Source: Galbibacter orientalis DSM 19592 (GTDB lineage: Bacteria; Bacteroidota; Bacteroidia; Flavobacteriales; Flavobacteriaceae). Taken from it: 64,000 nt of DNA. The notes beneath the pieces are model-generated. The model worked only from the letters and a program-made list of their open reading frames with translations, did no database searches and was not told the origin of the DNA. The stretch is from contig NZ_JH651379.1 in assembly GCF_000260115.1 (NCBI RefSeq), positions 930,001 to 994,000 on the forward strand, given 5' to 3'. This document shows, piece after piece, positions 17,637 to 26,213 of the stretch (position 1 is its first letter; each line of letters begins with the position of its first letter). The translations under genes were made by a program, and so were the position numbers.

Positions 17637-19096
17637 TCCACCATCCCAGGACTTCTAGTTTCAGAACCTTCGGTTTTGGTTAAGGCATCTCCTAATTCAT
17701 TTCGCTTTTTATTGGCTAACTCAATTATTGTTTTAACAATTTCAGGGTGTTTTTCAATTACATTATTTTGCTCTACGGAATCTATGGCAAGATTATAAAG
17801 TTCCATTTTTTTAAGGTCGATATGTTTGTATTCGCCTGGTAAACCATCTTTTCCCTGTGGTTGTCCTTCCATAGTTCTGTATTTATGTGGAAAATATAGT
17901 TTCCAATCTTTATAACGCACGGCATGCAATTCGTTTACTCTGTAATAATAGTAGAACGCTTCATGTGGAGTTGTAGTTGTTTTTTCTGTAAGAATATCCC
18001 ACACGTTTTTTCCGTCTATTTTTTTCTTCGGAAGCGTGCTGTTTGTAAGCGCTGCAATTGTTGGAAAAATATCAATACCCATTACAGGCGTTGTTATGGT
18101 TTTGTTCTGCGGAAGTTTTCCAGGGAAACGCGCTATAAATGGAACCCGTTGTCCGCCTTCCCACGAGGTTCCTTTTCCTTCTCTAAAAGGTTTTGCCGAA
18201 CCAGAATGATTTCCGTACGACAACCAAGGGCCATTATCAGAAGTAAAAATAACAAGCGTATTTTCGTCTATTCCTTCTGCTTTTAGTGTTTTTAGAATCT
18301 CCCCAACACTCCAGTCGATTTCCATTATAACATCTCCATACAAACCTCTTTCCGATTTTCCTTTAAATTTATCAGAAACAAAAAGTGGAACATGAGGTTG
18401 TGGATGCGCAACATATAAAAAGAAAGGGTTGTTTTTGTTTTTCTGAATAAAAGAAACAGCATGTTCTGTAATTTGCGTGGTTAGTAGGGATTGGTCGTTG
18501 AGTGTATCTATTACCTTTTCATTTTGATATAAAGGAAGCGGATCGAAATTAAAGATAGGTCCTTGTTGAGGATGATGCGGCCACATATCATTAGAATATG
18601 GAATACCAAAATACTCGTCAAACCCCTGTTTTGTAGGCATAAATTCTGGGGCATCTCCCAAATGCCATTTTCCAAAAATAGCAGTGTTATAGCCTTGTTC
18701 TTTAAGCATGTCTGCTATGGTAATTTCCTCAGGATTTAATCCAATTTTTGCATCCGGCATGAGTGCATTATGAATACCAATTCTATTGGGGTAACAACCT
18801 GTTAAATAACTAGCTCTAGAGGCTGAACATACGGGCTGCGTAGCAGAAAAATCGATTAACTTAATCCCTTCTTTAGCCATTTGGTCGAGATGGGGTGTTT
18901 TAATAGCTGGAGCACCAAAACAACCTACATCTTCAAACCCTTGATCGTCGGTAAGAATAAAAACAACATTAGGTTTTTTATGCTTTTCCACAGCAGAATT
19001 TTCAACAGATTCCGATTCTGTTTTCTTACATGAAACAAATACTGTAGCGACAGCTAATATGGAAAGGAAGCGGCTTGAGAGGGAAAGAAATTTCAT
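17627..19096 (-). CDS. Arylsulfatase-type sulfatase (lipoprotein)
   Basis: Predicted to hydrolyse sulfate esters, perhaps of marine polysaccharides. It starts with a lipoprotein signal (LSILAVATVFVSCKK, lipobox VSC). The N-terminal metal-binding VVFILTDDQGFEDVGCFG lies near 45-62. The formylglycine motif CSASRASYLTGCYPNRIG has its catalytic Cys near residue 90, in Cys-X-Ala-X-Arg form. GKWHLGD and FTSDNGPW follow, as in the S1 family. The 489-residue length is usual. A maturase is needed to make formylglycine and is not in the window. No SusC/SusD pair or glycoside hydrolase is adjacent, so this is an isolated sulfatase. The last codons lie in the heptamer repeat. Confidence 0.9.
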   Translation of the reverse strand: MKFLSLSSRFLSILAVATVFVSCKKTESESVENSAVEKHKKPNVVFILTDDQGFEDVGCFGAPAIKTPHLDQMAKEGIKLIDFSATQPVCSASRASYLTGCYPNRIGIHNALMPDAKIGLNPEEITIADMLKEQGYNTAIFGKWHLGDAPEFMPTKQGFDEYFGIPYSNDMWPHHPQQGPIFNFDPLPLYQNEKVIDTLNDQSLLTTQITEHAVSFIQKNKNNPFFLYVAHPQPHVPLFVSDKFKGKSERGLYGDVIMEIDWSVGEILKTLKAEGIDENTLVIFTSDNGPWLSYGNHSGSAKPFREGKGTSWEGGQRVPFIARFPGKLPQNKTITTPVMGIDIFPTIAALTNSTLPKKKIDGKNVWDILTEKTTTTPHEAFYYYYRVNELHAVRYKDWKLYFPHKYRTMEGQPQGKDGLPGEYKHIDLKKMELYNLAIDSVEQNNVIEKHPEIVKTIIELANKKRNELGDALTKTEGSETRSPGMVDRL

Positions 19097-19221
19097 AGTA
19101 AAATGGTTTTGGAATGGTATTTAAAACAAACATAGCTTAAAAACGCGAGGTTTAAAAGCTATGTTTACTTGTTGTATATAAAATATTCCGAAACAATTTA
19201 CTCGGTAGTCGAGATTTGAAT

Positions 19222-19337
19222 CTCTCATTGAGAGTTTTATTTTCCAAAGCCTGTGCTGAGTTTACCGAAGGGTTCTAAGTCGTAATGAATTAAATTTGTT
19301 TCCTTTGAATACCTTGTAGGCTTGCCTCGAGGTAGTT
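19222..19337 (+). repeat. Copy of the ~112 bp dispersed REP/MITE-like element
   Basis: A well conserved copy. It contains CCAAAGCCTGTGCTGAGTTT, ACCGAAGGG, TTAAATTTGTTTCCTTTGAA and the terminal hairpin ACCTTGTAGGCTTGCCTCGA followed by GGTAGTT. It lies in the 260 bp between the sulfatase start and the reductase stop. Confidence 0.85.
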
Positions 19338-19357
19338 GATTGCCTTGAGGAGTTTAC

Positions 19358-20407
19358 TTATACATCATCAAAATCAATCGAAATAGAATCAGAAGTTGGG
19401 TGTGCCTGGCAGGTTAATATTAATCCTTCTGCAATTTCTCCATCGGTTAGAATTTGGTTTTTTACCATTTCTACTTTTCCTTCGGTTAATCTAGCCACAC
19501 AACTACTACAAACGCCACCTTGACAAGAGTATGGAGCGTCAAGATCTTCGGCTAAAACAGCATCTAAAACACGCTGCTTTCTATCCATTACAATTTCTGT
19601 CTCCTCGTCATCAATTAGTACTTTCACCTTTGTTTTTCCATCTCCAATAGAGTCTGGAACTTCAGAATGGTCGTCCGAAGTGGTGAAATGTTCTACATGA
19701 ATTTTATTTTCTTCTATGCCATTTTCTTTTAATGTTTCCGAAGTACTTTCAATCATGGCTTCAGGGCCACAAATATAGAAAGCATCAAAAGGAGTCTCTT
19801 TGTGCTTATTTTTCAGAATATAATTAATGGTAGAACGTTCAATACGCCCAAATAAAGAACCTTCTTCTTCTGTCTGACTGTAAACAAATTGCGCGCTAAA
19901 TCTATTTGGGAACTCCTTTAATAATTCCATTAAATCTTGATGGAACATCGTTTCTGAAAGCGATTTATTACCGTAAACGAGCATTAAATTTTTGTCGGTA
20001 TTATGCAAAATATCTTTTGCGATACTCATAATAGGTGTAATCCCACTACCGGCTACAAAAGCAGCTACATTTTTTCCTTCGTAATCTGTAGCTTCAAAGG
20101 TAAAACGCCCTTCTGGCGGATGAACTTCTAATACATCCCCAACTTTAATGGTTTGTGCATATTTAGAAAAAGTTCCGTTAGGCATTTCTTTAATTCCAAC
20201 AGAAATGTTTTTTTCGTCTTTTCCAGAGCATATGGAATAAGAACGACGCAACTCTTTCCCGTTGAATTCTTTCTTTATAGTGATGTATTGACCAGGAATA
20301 AATTTATAAAGGTTTATAAGGTCTTCTGGTATTTCAAAAGTTATTACTACAGCTTTTGATGTGATATTATTTATTGCTATTACTTTAAGCGAATGAAAAT
20401 GAGTCAT
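19358..20407 (-). CDS. Ferredoxin-NADP reductase/2Fe-2S fusion (PaaE-like)
   Basis: A 349-residue flavin and iron-sulfur electron-transfer protein. The FAD-binding segment RRSYSICSG lies near 60, the NAD(P)-binding GSGITPIMS near 120, and a C-terminal plant-type ferredoxin domain has PYSCQGGVCSSCVARL and LTCQAHP (Cys-x4-Cys-x2-Cys...Cys). This order is that of PaaE/phenylacetyl-CoA epoxidase reductases and of related flavobacterial reductases. No paa genes are adjacent, so the partner oxygenase or desaturase is unknown. I chose the ATG at 20407 (MTHFHSLKV). The longer frame from 20440 adds a hydrophobic stretch not expected in the family. Confidence 0.85.
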   Translation of the reverse strand: MTHFHSLKVIAINNITSKAVVITFEIPEDLINLYKFIPGQYITIKKEFNGKELRRSYSICSGKDEKNISVGIKEMPNGTFSKYAQTIKVGDVLEVHPPEGRFTFEATDYEGKNVAAFVAGSGITPIMSIAKDILHNTDKNLMLVYGNKSLSETMFHQDLMELLKEFPNRFSAQFVYSQTEEEGSLFGRIERSTINYILKNKHKETPFDAFYICGPEAMIESTSETLKENGIEENKIHVEHFTTSDDHSEVPDSIGDGKTKVKVLIDDEETEIVMDRKQRVLDAVLAEDLDAPYSCQGGVCSSCVARLTEGKVEMVKNQILTDGEIAEGLILTCQAHPTSDSISIDFDDV

Positions 20408-20468
20408 CAATAAAATTTTTGGCAAAAATAGGCATTGCATTCACTTTAAAAAATGTGATTAAGAAAAA

Positions 20469-20495
20469 TTTATACATAATATTCTTATGTATAAA
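20469..20495. promoter_or_regulatory. Perfect inverted repeat, candidate PadR operator
   Basis: TTTATACATAA and its exact complement TTATGTATAAA are separated by TATTC, giving 11 bp perfect arms. The repeat lies 11 bp upstream of the -7 element of the padR operon, where the -33 region would be. The ACAT/ATGT halves resemble known PadR-type operators. Autorepression by the first gene product is inference. Confidence 0.75.
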
Positions 20496-20506
20496 ATTAT
20501 TTACTA

Positions 20507-20514
20507 TATATTTG
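20507..20514 (+). promoter_or_regulatory. -7 promoter element of the padR-ABC operon
   Basis: TATATTTG fits TAnnTTTG and lies 19 bp before the padR start. The expected -33 region overlaps the inverted repeat at 20469-20495. Confidence 0.6.
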
Positions 20515-20533
20515 AGGGAAGATTAATGTTAAA

Positions 20534-20872
20534 ATGGGTAATTCAAAATTATATAAGGGCAGTTTAAATACTATTATTCTAAAATTGTTAGAAAAGAATG
20601 ATAAAATGTATGGTTATGAAATTACGCAAAGAGTAAAAGAGCTAACTAAAGGGGAGTTGGAAATTACGGAAGGTGCGCTATATCCTGCATTGCATAAGTT
20701 GGAGTCGGAAGGATTGCTAGATGTTGAAGTAGTAAAAGTGGATAATAGAATGCGTAAATATTATAAGCTAACACAAAAGGGTACTACAGAAACTGCAAAT
20801 AGATTGGCAGAGTTAGAAGCATTTATAAGAAATATGGAGCATTTGGTAAACCCTAAATGGAGTATTGATTAA
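20534..20872 (+). CDS. PadR-family transcriptional regulator
   Basis: A 112-residue winged-helix regulator. The core reads LYKGSLNTIILKLLEKNDKM, YGYEITQRV, ITEGALYPALHKLESEGLL and RKYYKLTQKG, the standard PadR fold with the recognition helix around GALYPALHKLE, and a short C-terminal dimerisation helix (PadR-s1 type). It is the first gene of a seven-gene run encoding three small membrane proteins and an ABC exporter. PadR proteins usually repress their own operon and respond to small molecules or envelope stress. A perfect inverted repeat sits in its promoter. Confidence 0.93.
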   Translation: MGNSKLYKGSLNTIILKLLEKNDKMYGYEITQRVKELTKGELEITEGALYPALHKLESEGLLDVEVVKVDNRMRKYYKLTQKGTTETANRLAELEAFIRNMEHLVNPKWSID

Positions 20873-20885
20873 TAAGATTGTTGAA

Positions 20886-21560
20886 ATGAAATTAACACAG
20901 GAACAAATACAGGAAATTGAGTATGCTTTAAACAAAAGAGGCATAGACTATATTGATTTAAAGTATGAGTTACTCGATCATATCGCTACTGATATTGAAC
21001 AATTAATGACTGAAGATAAAACAATTTCTTTTGAAGAAGCTTTTAATCAAGCTTTTTATAAGTGGAAGGATGCTTTAAGAAATAGCTCAAGCTTATTATT
21101 AGGATTAGCGTATTCACGACCTAAAATTGTAGTTCAAGCATGTGTTAATATTTTAAAAAGGGGATCGTTTATGTTGACTCTTTATGGCGGAGCAATTACA
21201 TTAGTACTTTACTTACTTATAAAGCTAGGTTTGTTACATTTTTCTGAATTTTTTTTTAATGTCGTAGGGATACTACAATTTATAATCGGTGGAGGATTAC
21301 TACTACTTTTCTTTCATATAAAATCTTCATCTTATAAAACTAGTTACAGTTTTATTTATAATATAAATGTAGCCCCATTTTCGATTTACTATTTTATATT
21401 TAATTATAATATTACAATGATTGGATATCCATTTGAAGGAGGTTTTTTAAGTTTGATAAGTCTTTTTGTACAAGTGGAAATGCTACTTTATCCTTTGTTT
21501 GCATACAGGGTGTTTAAAAACCATTTTAAATTACGAGAAAGAAAAGTATTTGTATCATGA
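20886..21560 (+). CDS. PadR-associated membrane protein, paralogue 1
   Basis: A 224-residue protein of unrecognised family. The N-terminal domain of about 60 residues (LTQEQIQEIEYALNKRGIDY, DLKYELLDHIATDIE) is shared with the next two genes. About four transmembrane helices follow. I use the ATG at 20886, because the start MKLTQEQIQ then aligns with MSLTSEQIQ and MKISSEQIQ of the paralogues. The frame is open back to 20865, which would overlap padR. It starts 13 bp after padR, and its stop overlaps the start of paralogue 2 (ATGA). The position directly after PadR recalls the DUF1700/HAAS-type membrane proteins paired with PadR in Firmicutes. That equivalence is inference. Confidence 0.75.
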   Translation: MKLTQEQIQEIEYALNKRGIDYIDLKYELLDHIATDIEQLMTEDKTISFEEAFNQAFYKWKDALRNSSSLLLGLAYSRPKIVVQACVNILKRGSFMLTLYGGAITLVLYLLIKLGLLHFSEFFFNVVGILQFIIGGGLLLLFFHIKSSSYKTSYSFIYNINVAPFSIYYFIFNYNITMIGYPFEGGFLSLISLFVQVEMLLYPLFAYRVFKNHFKLRERKVFVS

Positions 21561-22207
21561 GTTTAACTTCTGAACAAATACAATTTATAGATAATTACCT
21601 TAAAAATGAAGGGATTGAATACCTTGATATAAGGGTTGAAATGATAGATCATGTTGCTTCTGGAGTGGAAATAGAAATGAAAGAACATGGAACATTATTT
21701 TACGAAGCCTTTAAAAAATATATGTTGCTTCATAAAAAAGGATTACTTAATAGTAACCGAAAGTTTTTAAGGAGTGTTGATATAAGGTTACTCAAGAATT
21801 TTTTTTCAAACGCATGGAGCCTTCAATGTATATTGGTTTTTATAATGGGCTATATAGGTATGAACTTTTTAATTTCTAATTTATATTCATTTAAAGCTAT
21901 AAATATGATCTCGACAACTATTTCAATAGGGGGAGCTCTTTTATATTCCATATTAGTATTTAAAAGAAAGAAATGGTTTAACTTCTCTGCTATTCAGCGG
22001 CTTGGATTGTTCTTTGTGTTGATAAGTCAATTAGGGACAAGTTTTGGAAAATATTTATTTACATTGAATTCTTTGCAAGAACTTAGCGGGAATAAGTTTT
22101 ACATGCTATCGGTTTCAAATGCATTATTATTTACAGCATATTATTTAATGCTTGTAACTGGGATTCAATATAAGAAGGCTTATAAAAAACAATTTATAGC
22201 ACTTTAG
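21557..22207 (+). CDS. PadR-associated membrane protein, paralogue 2
   Basis: A 216-residue protein. The N-terminal domain LTSEQIQFIDNYLKNEGIEY...EMIDHVASGVE matches paralogues 1 and 3 at EQIQ, the Y-x-D-hydrophobic pair, E-hydrophobic-x-DH and the final E. The C-terminal part has about four membrane helices and little visible similarity to the others. It is coupled to the previous gene by a 4 bp overlap, and paralogue 3 follows after 3 bp. The function is unknown. A role as sensor or partner of PadR or of the ABC exporter is inferred from position only. Confidence 0.72.
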   Translation: MSLTSEQIQFIDNYLKNEGIEYLDIRVEMIDHVASGVEIEMKEHGTLFYEAFKKYMLLHKKGLLNSNRKFLRSVDIRLLKNFFSNAWSLQCILVFIMGYIGMNFLISNLYSFKAINMISTTISIGGALLYSILVFKRKKWFNFSAIQRLGLFFVLISQLGTSFGKYLFTLNSLQELSGNKFYMLSVSNALLFTAYYLMLVTGIQYKKAYKKQFIAL

Positions 22208-22210
22208 ACA

Positions 22211-22909
22211 ATGAAAATCAGTTCTGAACAAATACAAAACCTCTATAAATTCACACAAAAACATTATGTGGAGTATTTTGATTTGCAAACAGAATTGGTG
22301 GATCATTTAGCCAATGGAATAGAAACTCAATGGCAGCATAACCCTCATATTTCTTTTGAAGATGCCTTGGAAAAAGAGTTTAAAAAGTTTGGTGTTTTTG
22401 GATTTATGGAGGTGGTTGAAGAGCGACAAAAAGCCTTAGGGAAGAAATATTTAGGAATTATTAAAAAAGAATTTTTGTCATATTTTTCATGGCCTGAGTT
22501 TATTAAGTTCGCTACACTTTGGTCAGTTTTGTTTGCAGGACTGTATTGGGTTGGAAACAAAGAAATGCTTGTTGTAAGTCTGCTTATTATAATTTTTGTT
22601 GTGATGTTGTATATGCTTTTTAAACTCAACCATACAATAAAACAGCGTAGAAGAAACAGTAACAAAAAATGGATGCTAGAGCAACATATTTTTAATTTAG
22701 GAGGCGTTGTAAGAGGGATGTTTATCCCACTTGAATTGGGAGCTCAACTTCGATTATTCGAGCTTTTTTCATGGTCTGTTTTAACAATAACTTTTGTGAG
22801 CTTAGCAATTACGATTTATGTGTTTTTACTGTATATTATGATATATAAAATTCCTAAAAAAGCACGTGTTTACTTAACTGAAACCTATCCGGAATACAAT
22901 TATTCCTAA
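22211..22909 (+). CDS. PadR-associated membrane protein, paralogue 3
   Basis: A 232-residue protein. It begins MKISSEQIQNLYKFTQKHYV and has DLQTELVDHLANGIE, the same N-terminal domain as the two genes before it, then a FEDALEKEFKKFG segment and three to four membrane helices. The C-terminus ends in a basic cytosolic tail. It is the last of the three tandem copies, and the exporter permease starts 60 bp later. The three copies have kept the N-terminal motif while the membrane part diverged, which suggests that the short domain is the functional contact surface. Confidence 0.72.
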   Translation: MKISSEQIQNLYKFTQKHYVEYFDLQTELVDHLANGIETQWQHNPHISFEDALEKEFKKFGVFGFMEVVEERQKALGKKYLGIIKKEFLSYFSWPEFIKFATLWSVLFAGLYWVGNKEMLVVSLLIIIFVVMLYMLFKLNHTIKQRRRNSNKKWMLEQHIFNLGGVVRGMFIPLELGAQLRLFELFSWSVLTITFVSLAITIYVFLLYIMIYKIPKKARVYLTETYPEYNYS

Positions 22910-22969
22910 TAATTGTAACAAAAACATGCTAAACAACACTTATTAATTAAATAACAACCACCTAGCTAT

Positions 22970-24442
22970 ATGATTAAACATTTTTTCGCTCTCCAATGGA
23001 AAGCCTTTTTTAGATCGGCTTCCTTTTCTTCTAATTTGGTAATGAAAATTTTTATGGGCTTTATGGCACTTTATATGATTGCTACTTTTTCAATCATGGG
23101 CGGAGCCTCTTATTATTTTATTGAAGAAGAATTCAATTTAAATGCCTTTGAAGTTATAAACAGGTTATTTATTTATTATTTGGTAATGGATTTGCTCTTT
23201 AGGTATATGCTGCAAAAAATGCCAGTGGTAAATATTAAACCGTTGTTGTATTTACCGTTTAAAAAGGGAAAAATAGTGCAATTCAGTTTATGGAAAACGG
23301 TATTTTCCTTCTTTAATCTCATTCACGCTTTCTTTTTTATTCCTTTTTCAGTAGTGTTAATTATAAAAGGATATCCGCCTTTACAAGTGTTGGCTTGGCT
23401 TATGGGGATTTATGCGTTATTGTATTGTAATAATTTTATAAATATATTTTTAAATGGTGTAAATACGTTTTTATTTGTTGTATTTGGAGCTATTATAATA
23501 TTAGGAGGACTTCAATATTATGGAATATTTGACATAACTCTTTATACAGGGCCTATTTTTGAATTAATGTATGGGATTCCATATGTAGCGTTCATTCCTG
23601 TTTTGTTGTTGGTTGGTTTGTACTATATAGCTTTTAATTATTTTAAAAAGAATTTATATCTCGATGCTGGTTTAGCTAGCAAACATCAAGAGGCAAAAGA
23701 AGAAAACTTAGATTGGTTAAATCGTTTTGGGAGTATTTCTGTGTTTCTTAAAAACGATATCAAACTAATAAAAAGAAACAAGCGCTCCAAAACAGCAGTT
23801 TTTATGAGTTTTCTGTTTGTTTTTTACGGACTCTTATTTTTTACAAATGCTATAGAAGCTTATCAAGGAGCTCCTTGGCGAATATTTGCTTCTATATTTG
23901 TTACAGGTGGGTTTTTATTTAGTTTTGGGCAGTTTGTACCAAGCTGGGACAGTTCTTACTATCCGCTTATGATGAGTCAGAATATACGTTACCGAGATTA
24001 TCTCGACTCCAAGTGGTGGCTTATGGTAATGGCAACTATTCTTACTACAATTGTAGCATCTTTCTATTTATATTTCGGTTGGGAAATTTATTTAGCTATT
24101 ATAACGGGTGCTATTTACAATATTGGTGTAAATGCGCACATGGTTTTATGGGGTGGTGCGTACGTAAAAACGCCTATAGATTTAACAAGTAATAAAAAAG
24201 CCTTTGGAGATTCTCAAGCGTTTAATGCTAAAACTCTTTTACTTACCATACCAAAAATGATTCTTCCTGTATTGTTATATGCACTTGGGCATTATACGGT
24301 TGGACCATTTCTAGGATATTTACTAGTTGTTCTTGCCGGAATTTTAGGATTTGCCTTTAAAGAAAAGGTATTTAATAAAATTGAAAAAGTTTATAAAACA
24401 GAGAAGTACAAAACATTAGTTGCTTACAAACAAAAAAACTAA
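22970..24442 (+). CDS. ABC transporter permease, DUF5687 family
   Basis: A 490-residue integral membrane protein with about ten to twelve helices. It resembles the Bacteroidota DUF5687 family of ABC-2-like permeases (start MIKHFFALQWKAFFRSASF, and FLKNDIKLIKRNKRSKTAVF in the middle). The ATPase gene follows 4 bp later, so together they should form an exporter. The substrate is not evident. It is preceded by the three PadR-associated membrane proteins. The longer gap of 60 bp before it could hold a secondary promoter. Confidence 0.85.
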   Translation: MIKHFFALQWKAFFRSASFSSNLVMKIFMGFMALYMIATFSIMGGASYYFIEEEFNLNAFEVINRLFIYYLVMDLLFRYMLQKMPVVNIKPLLYLPFKKGKIVQFSLWKTVFSFFNLIHAFFFIPFSVVLIIKGYPPLQVLAWLMGIYALLYCNNFINIFLNGVNTFLFVVFGAIIILGGLQYYGIFDITLYTGPIFELMYGIPYVAFIPVLLLVGLYYIAFNYFKKNLYLDAGLASKHQEAKEENLDWLNRFGSISVFLKNDIKLIKRNKRSKTAVFMSFLFVFYGLLFFTNAIEAYQGAPWRIFASIFVTGGFLFSFGQFVPSWDSSYYPLMMSQNIRYRDYLDSKWWLMVMATILTTIVASFYLYFGWEIYLAIITGAIYNIGVNAHMVLWGGAYVKTPIDLTSNKKAFGDSQAFNAKTLLLTIPKMILPVLLYALGHYTVGPFLGYLLVVLAGILGFAFKEKVFNKIEKVYKTEKYKTLVAYKQKN

Positions 24443-24446
24443 GATT

Positions 24447-25178
24447 ATGATTACTATAGAAAACCTTTCAAAAACATATAACGGAAATACAGTTTTATCC
24501 ATAGACGAACTTCAAATTCCTAGCGGACAAATATTTGGGTTGGTAGGAAATAATGGAGCTGGAAAAACTACACTTTTTAGCTTGCTACTAGATTTAATAC
24601 AGCCAACTACCGGATTTGTATTGAATAATGAAATTAAAGTAAATGAGAGTGAAGATTGGAAGCCTTTAACCTCCGCTTTTATAGATGAAACTTTTTTAAT
24701 TGGCTATTTAACTCCTGAAGAATATTTTTATTTTATTGGGGAGCTACGCGGACAGAATAAAGAGGATATTGATAAATTTTTAGTGGATTTTGAAGATTTT
24801 TTCCATGGGGAAATTCTAGGCGGGAAAAAATATCTGCGAGATTTATCCAAAGGAAATCAGAAGAAAGCAGGGATTGTAGCCGCTTTTATTGGAAGCCCAA
24901 AAGTGATTATTTTAGATGAGCCTTTTGCAAATCTCGATCCAACTACTCAAATAAGATTGAAGAAATTGATTACAAAATTTAAAGACGATGCCGATGTTAC
25001 TGTTTTAGTTTCTAGTCACGATTTACTTCATGTAACAGAAGTTTGCGAGCGTATTGTAGTTTTGGACAAAGGAAAAACAGTGAAAGATATTCAGAAATCC
25101 GAAGCAACGCTAAAAGAACTCGAAAGTTTTTTTGCTGAAGAGATTTTGAATGAATCTACTTCAGTAGAAATAAATTAA
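24447..25178 (+). CDS. ABC transporter ATP-binding protein
   Basis: A 243-residue nucleotide-binding subunit. It has Walker A GLVGNNGAGKTTLFSLL near residue 30-45, the ABC signature region LSKGNQKKAGI near 135 (LSKGN in place of the usual LSGGQ), Walker B VIILDEPFANLDP and the H-loop VSSHDLLH. The start is the ATG at 24447 (MITIENLSKTYNGNTV). It powers the DUF5687 permease encoded just upstream. Such pairs in PadR operons usually export lipids or toxic compounds, but nothing here fixes the substrate. Confidence 0.93.
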   Translation: MITIENLSKTYNGNTVLSIDELQIPSGQIFGLVGNNGAGKTTLFSLLLDLIQPTTGFVLNNEIKVNESEDWKPLTSAFIDETFLIGYLTPEEYFYFIGELRGQNKEDIDKFLVDFEDFFHGEILGGKKYLRDLSKGNQKKAGIVAAFIGSPKVIILDEPFANLDPTTQIRLKKLITKFKDDADVTVLVSSHDLLHVTEVCERIVVLDKGKTVKDIQKSEATLKELESFFAEEILNESTSVEIN

Positions 25179-25193
25179 TGATAAGCGTTTTTA

Positions 25194-26045
25194 ATGCAAA
25201 GGTTTATTATTGCAATTTTTTTGATGCTATTTTCTCACGCTCAATATGCTCAAAACATAGTGAGCGGAAAAGTTATTGATGCAGCCACAAAGGAGGCTAT
25301 TCCTTATGTACACATTGGGATTGCAAATAAAAATTATGGAACTATCTCTACCGACGATGGAAACTTTCAGTTAAAACTTCCAGAAAATGTAGATTTAAAA
25401 AACATATCGATTTCATTTTCCTGTATTGGCTATAAGTTAGTGTCTGTAGCTGCTTCAGCAATTAAAAAAGAAAATACCGTTTTGCTTCATCGTGATATTT
25501 TAGCATTAGATGAGGTAGTGATAACTAAAAAGCAGCGAAAAATAAAATCGAAAAAAATAGGTGCGTATCGTAAGTCGATTTTTAATCTTGGGGAAGCTAA
25601 TACCAATAATTATGGAGTAGGTAAGGAATATGGAATTGCTATTCCCTATCCTAAACATGACTATCGAGTTAAGAGCATTAATTTTCAGTTAAGTGAAAAC
25701 ACAATTGATAGTGTTTTATACCGTTTGAATATTTATAAAATTTCTTCAGATGGAATGCCAAAGAACTCCATTTTGAAAAAGCAACTGTTTGTAAAGAGTT
25801 ACTTCGGGGAAAAACTTATCATGCTTGATGTTACTTCAGAGGCTATTCAGATTGAAGAAACTATAGTAATTACAATAGAGCCAGTGCGTTTATGGTATGA
25901 AGAAGATGATGATAATTTACTTTTCTACAAGCATGCTAAAGGATATTCTGAAGCAACATACCATAGAAAGTCTAGTTTATCTCCGTGGTTGAAGGATGAA
26001 ATCCCTGTTCTATCCATATTTTTGGATGCAACTTATGAGAAATAA
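25194..26045 (+). CDS. Carboxypeptidase-regulatory-like domain protein (exported)
   Basis: A 283-residue protein. The signal peptide is MQRFIIAIFLMLFSHAQYAQ, followed by a CarboxypepD_reg-like beta-sandwich (VSGKVIDAATKEAIPYVHIG, GTISTDDGNFQLKLP) of about 90 residues. The remaining 180 residues are unassigned and may be a second beta domain. The first domain is the same module that precedes TonB-dependent receptors, but no receptor barrel follows, so this is a stand-alone version. It begins 15 bp after the ATPase gene and is likely the last gene of the PadR operon. Confidence 0.78.
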   Translation: MQRFIIAIFLMLFSHAQYAQNIVSGKVIDAATKEAIPYVHIGIANKNYGTISTDDGNFQLKLPENVDLKNISISFSCIGYKLVSVAASAIKKENTVLLHRDILALDEVVITKKQRKIKSKKIGAYRKSIFNLGEANTNNYGVGKEYGIAIPYPKHDYRVKSINFQLSENTIDSVLYRLNIYKISSDGMPKNSILKKQLFVKSYFGEKLIMLDVTSEAIQIEETIVITIEPVRLWYEEDDDNLLFYKHAKGYSEATYHRKSSLSPWLKDEIPVLSIFLDATYEK

Positions 26046-26072
26046 AAAATTCTTTTTAATTCATTTTTTATC

Positions 26073-26190
26073 ATTGTTACCCGATAAAAGTCAATTCTAA
26101 CAACTTTTTTATCTACTTCTAATTTTACAGTATTTTAATATGTAGTCTCTGTGCAGTTTTCTTGTAGACAAGCGGTCTTGTATTTTATTT
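26073..26190 (+). repeat. Direct repeat, copy 1 (uninterrupted)
   Basis: This copy of about 118 bp contains CCGATAAAAGTCAATTCTAA, TTTTATCTACTTCTAATTTT and TTCTTGTAGACAAGCGGTCT. The same order of sequence recurs at 26533-26777, where it is split by the 112 bp element. The two copies flank the ACGT array. Confidence 0.85.
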
Positions 26191-26213
26191 GGATGGTAGA
26201 TTGAAACTATAGA

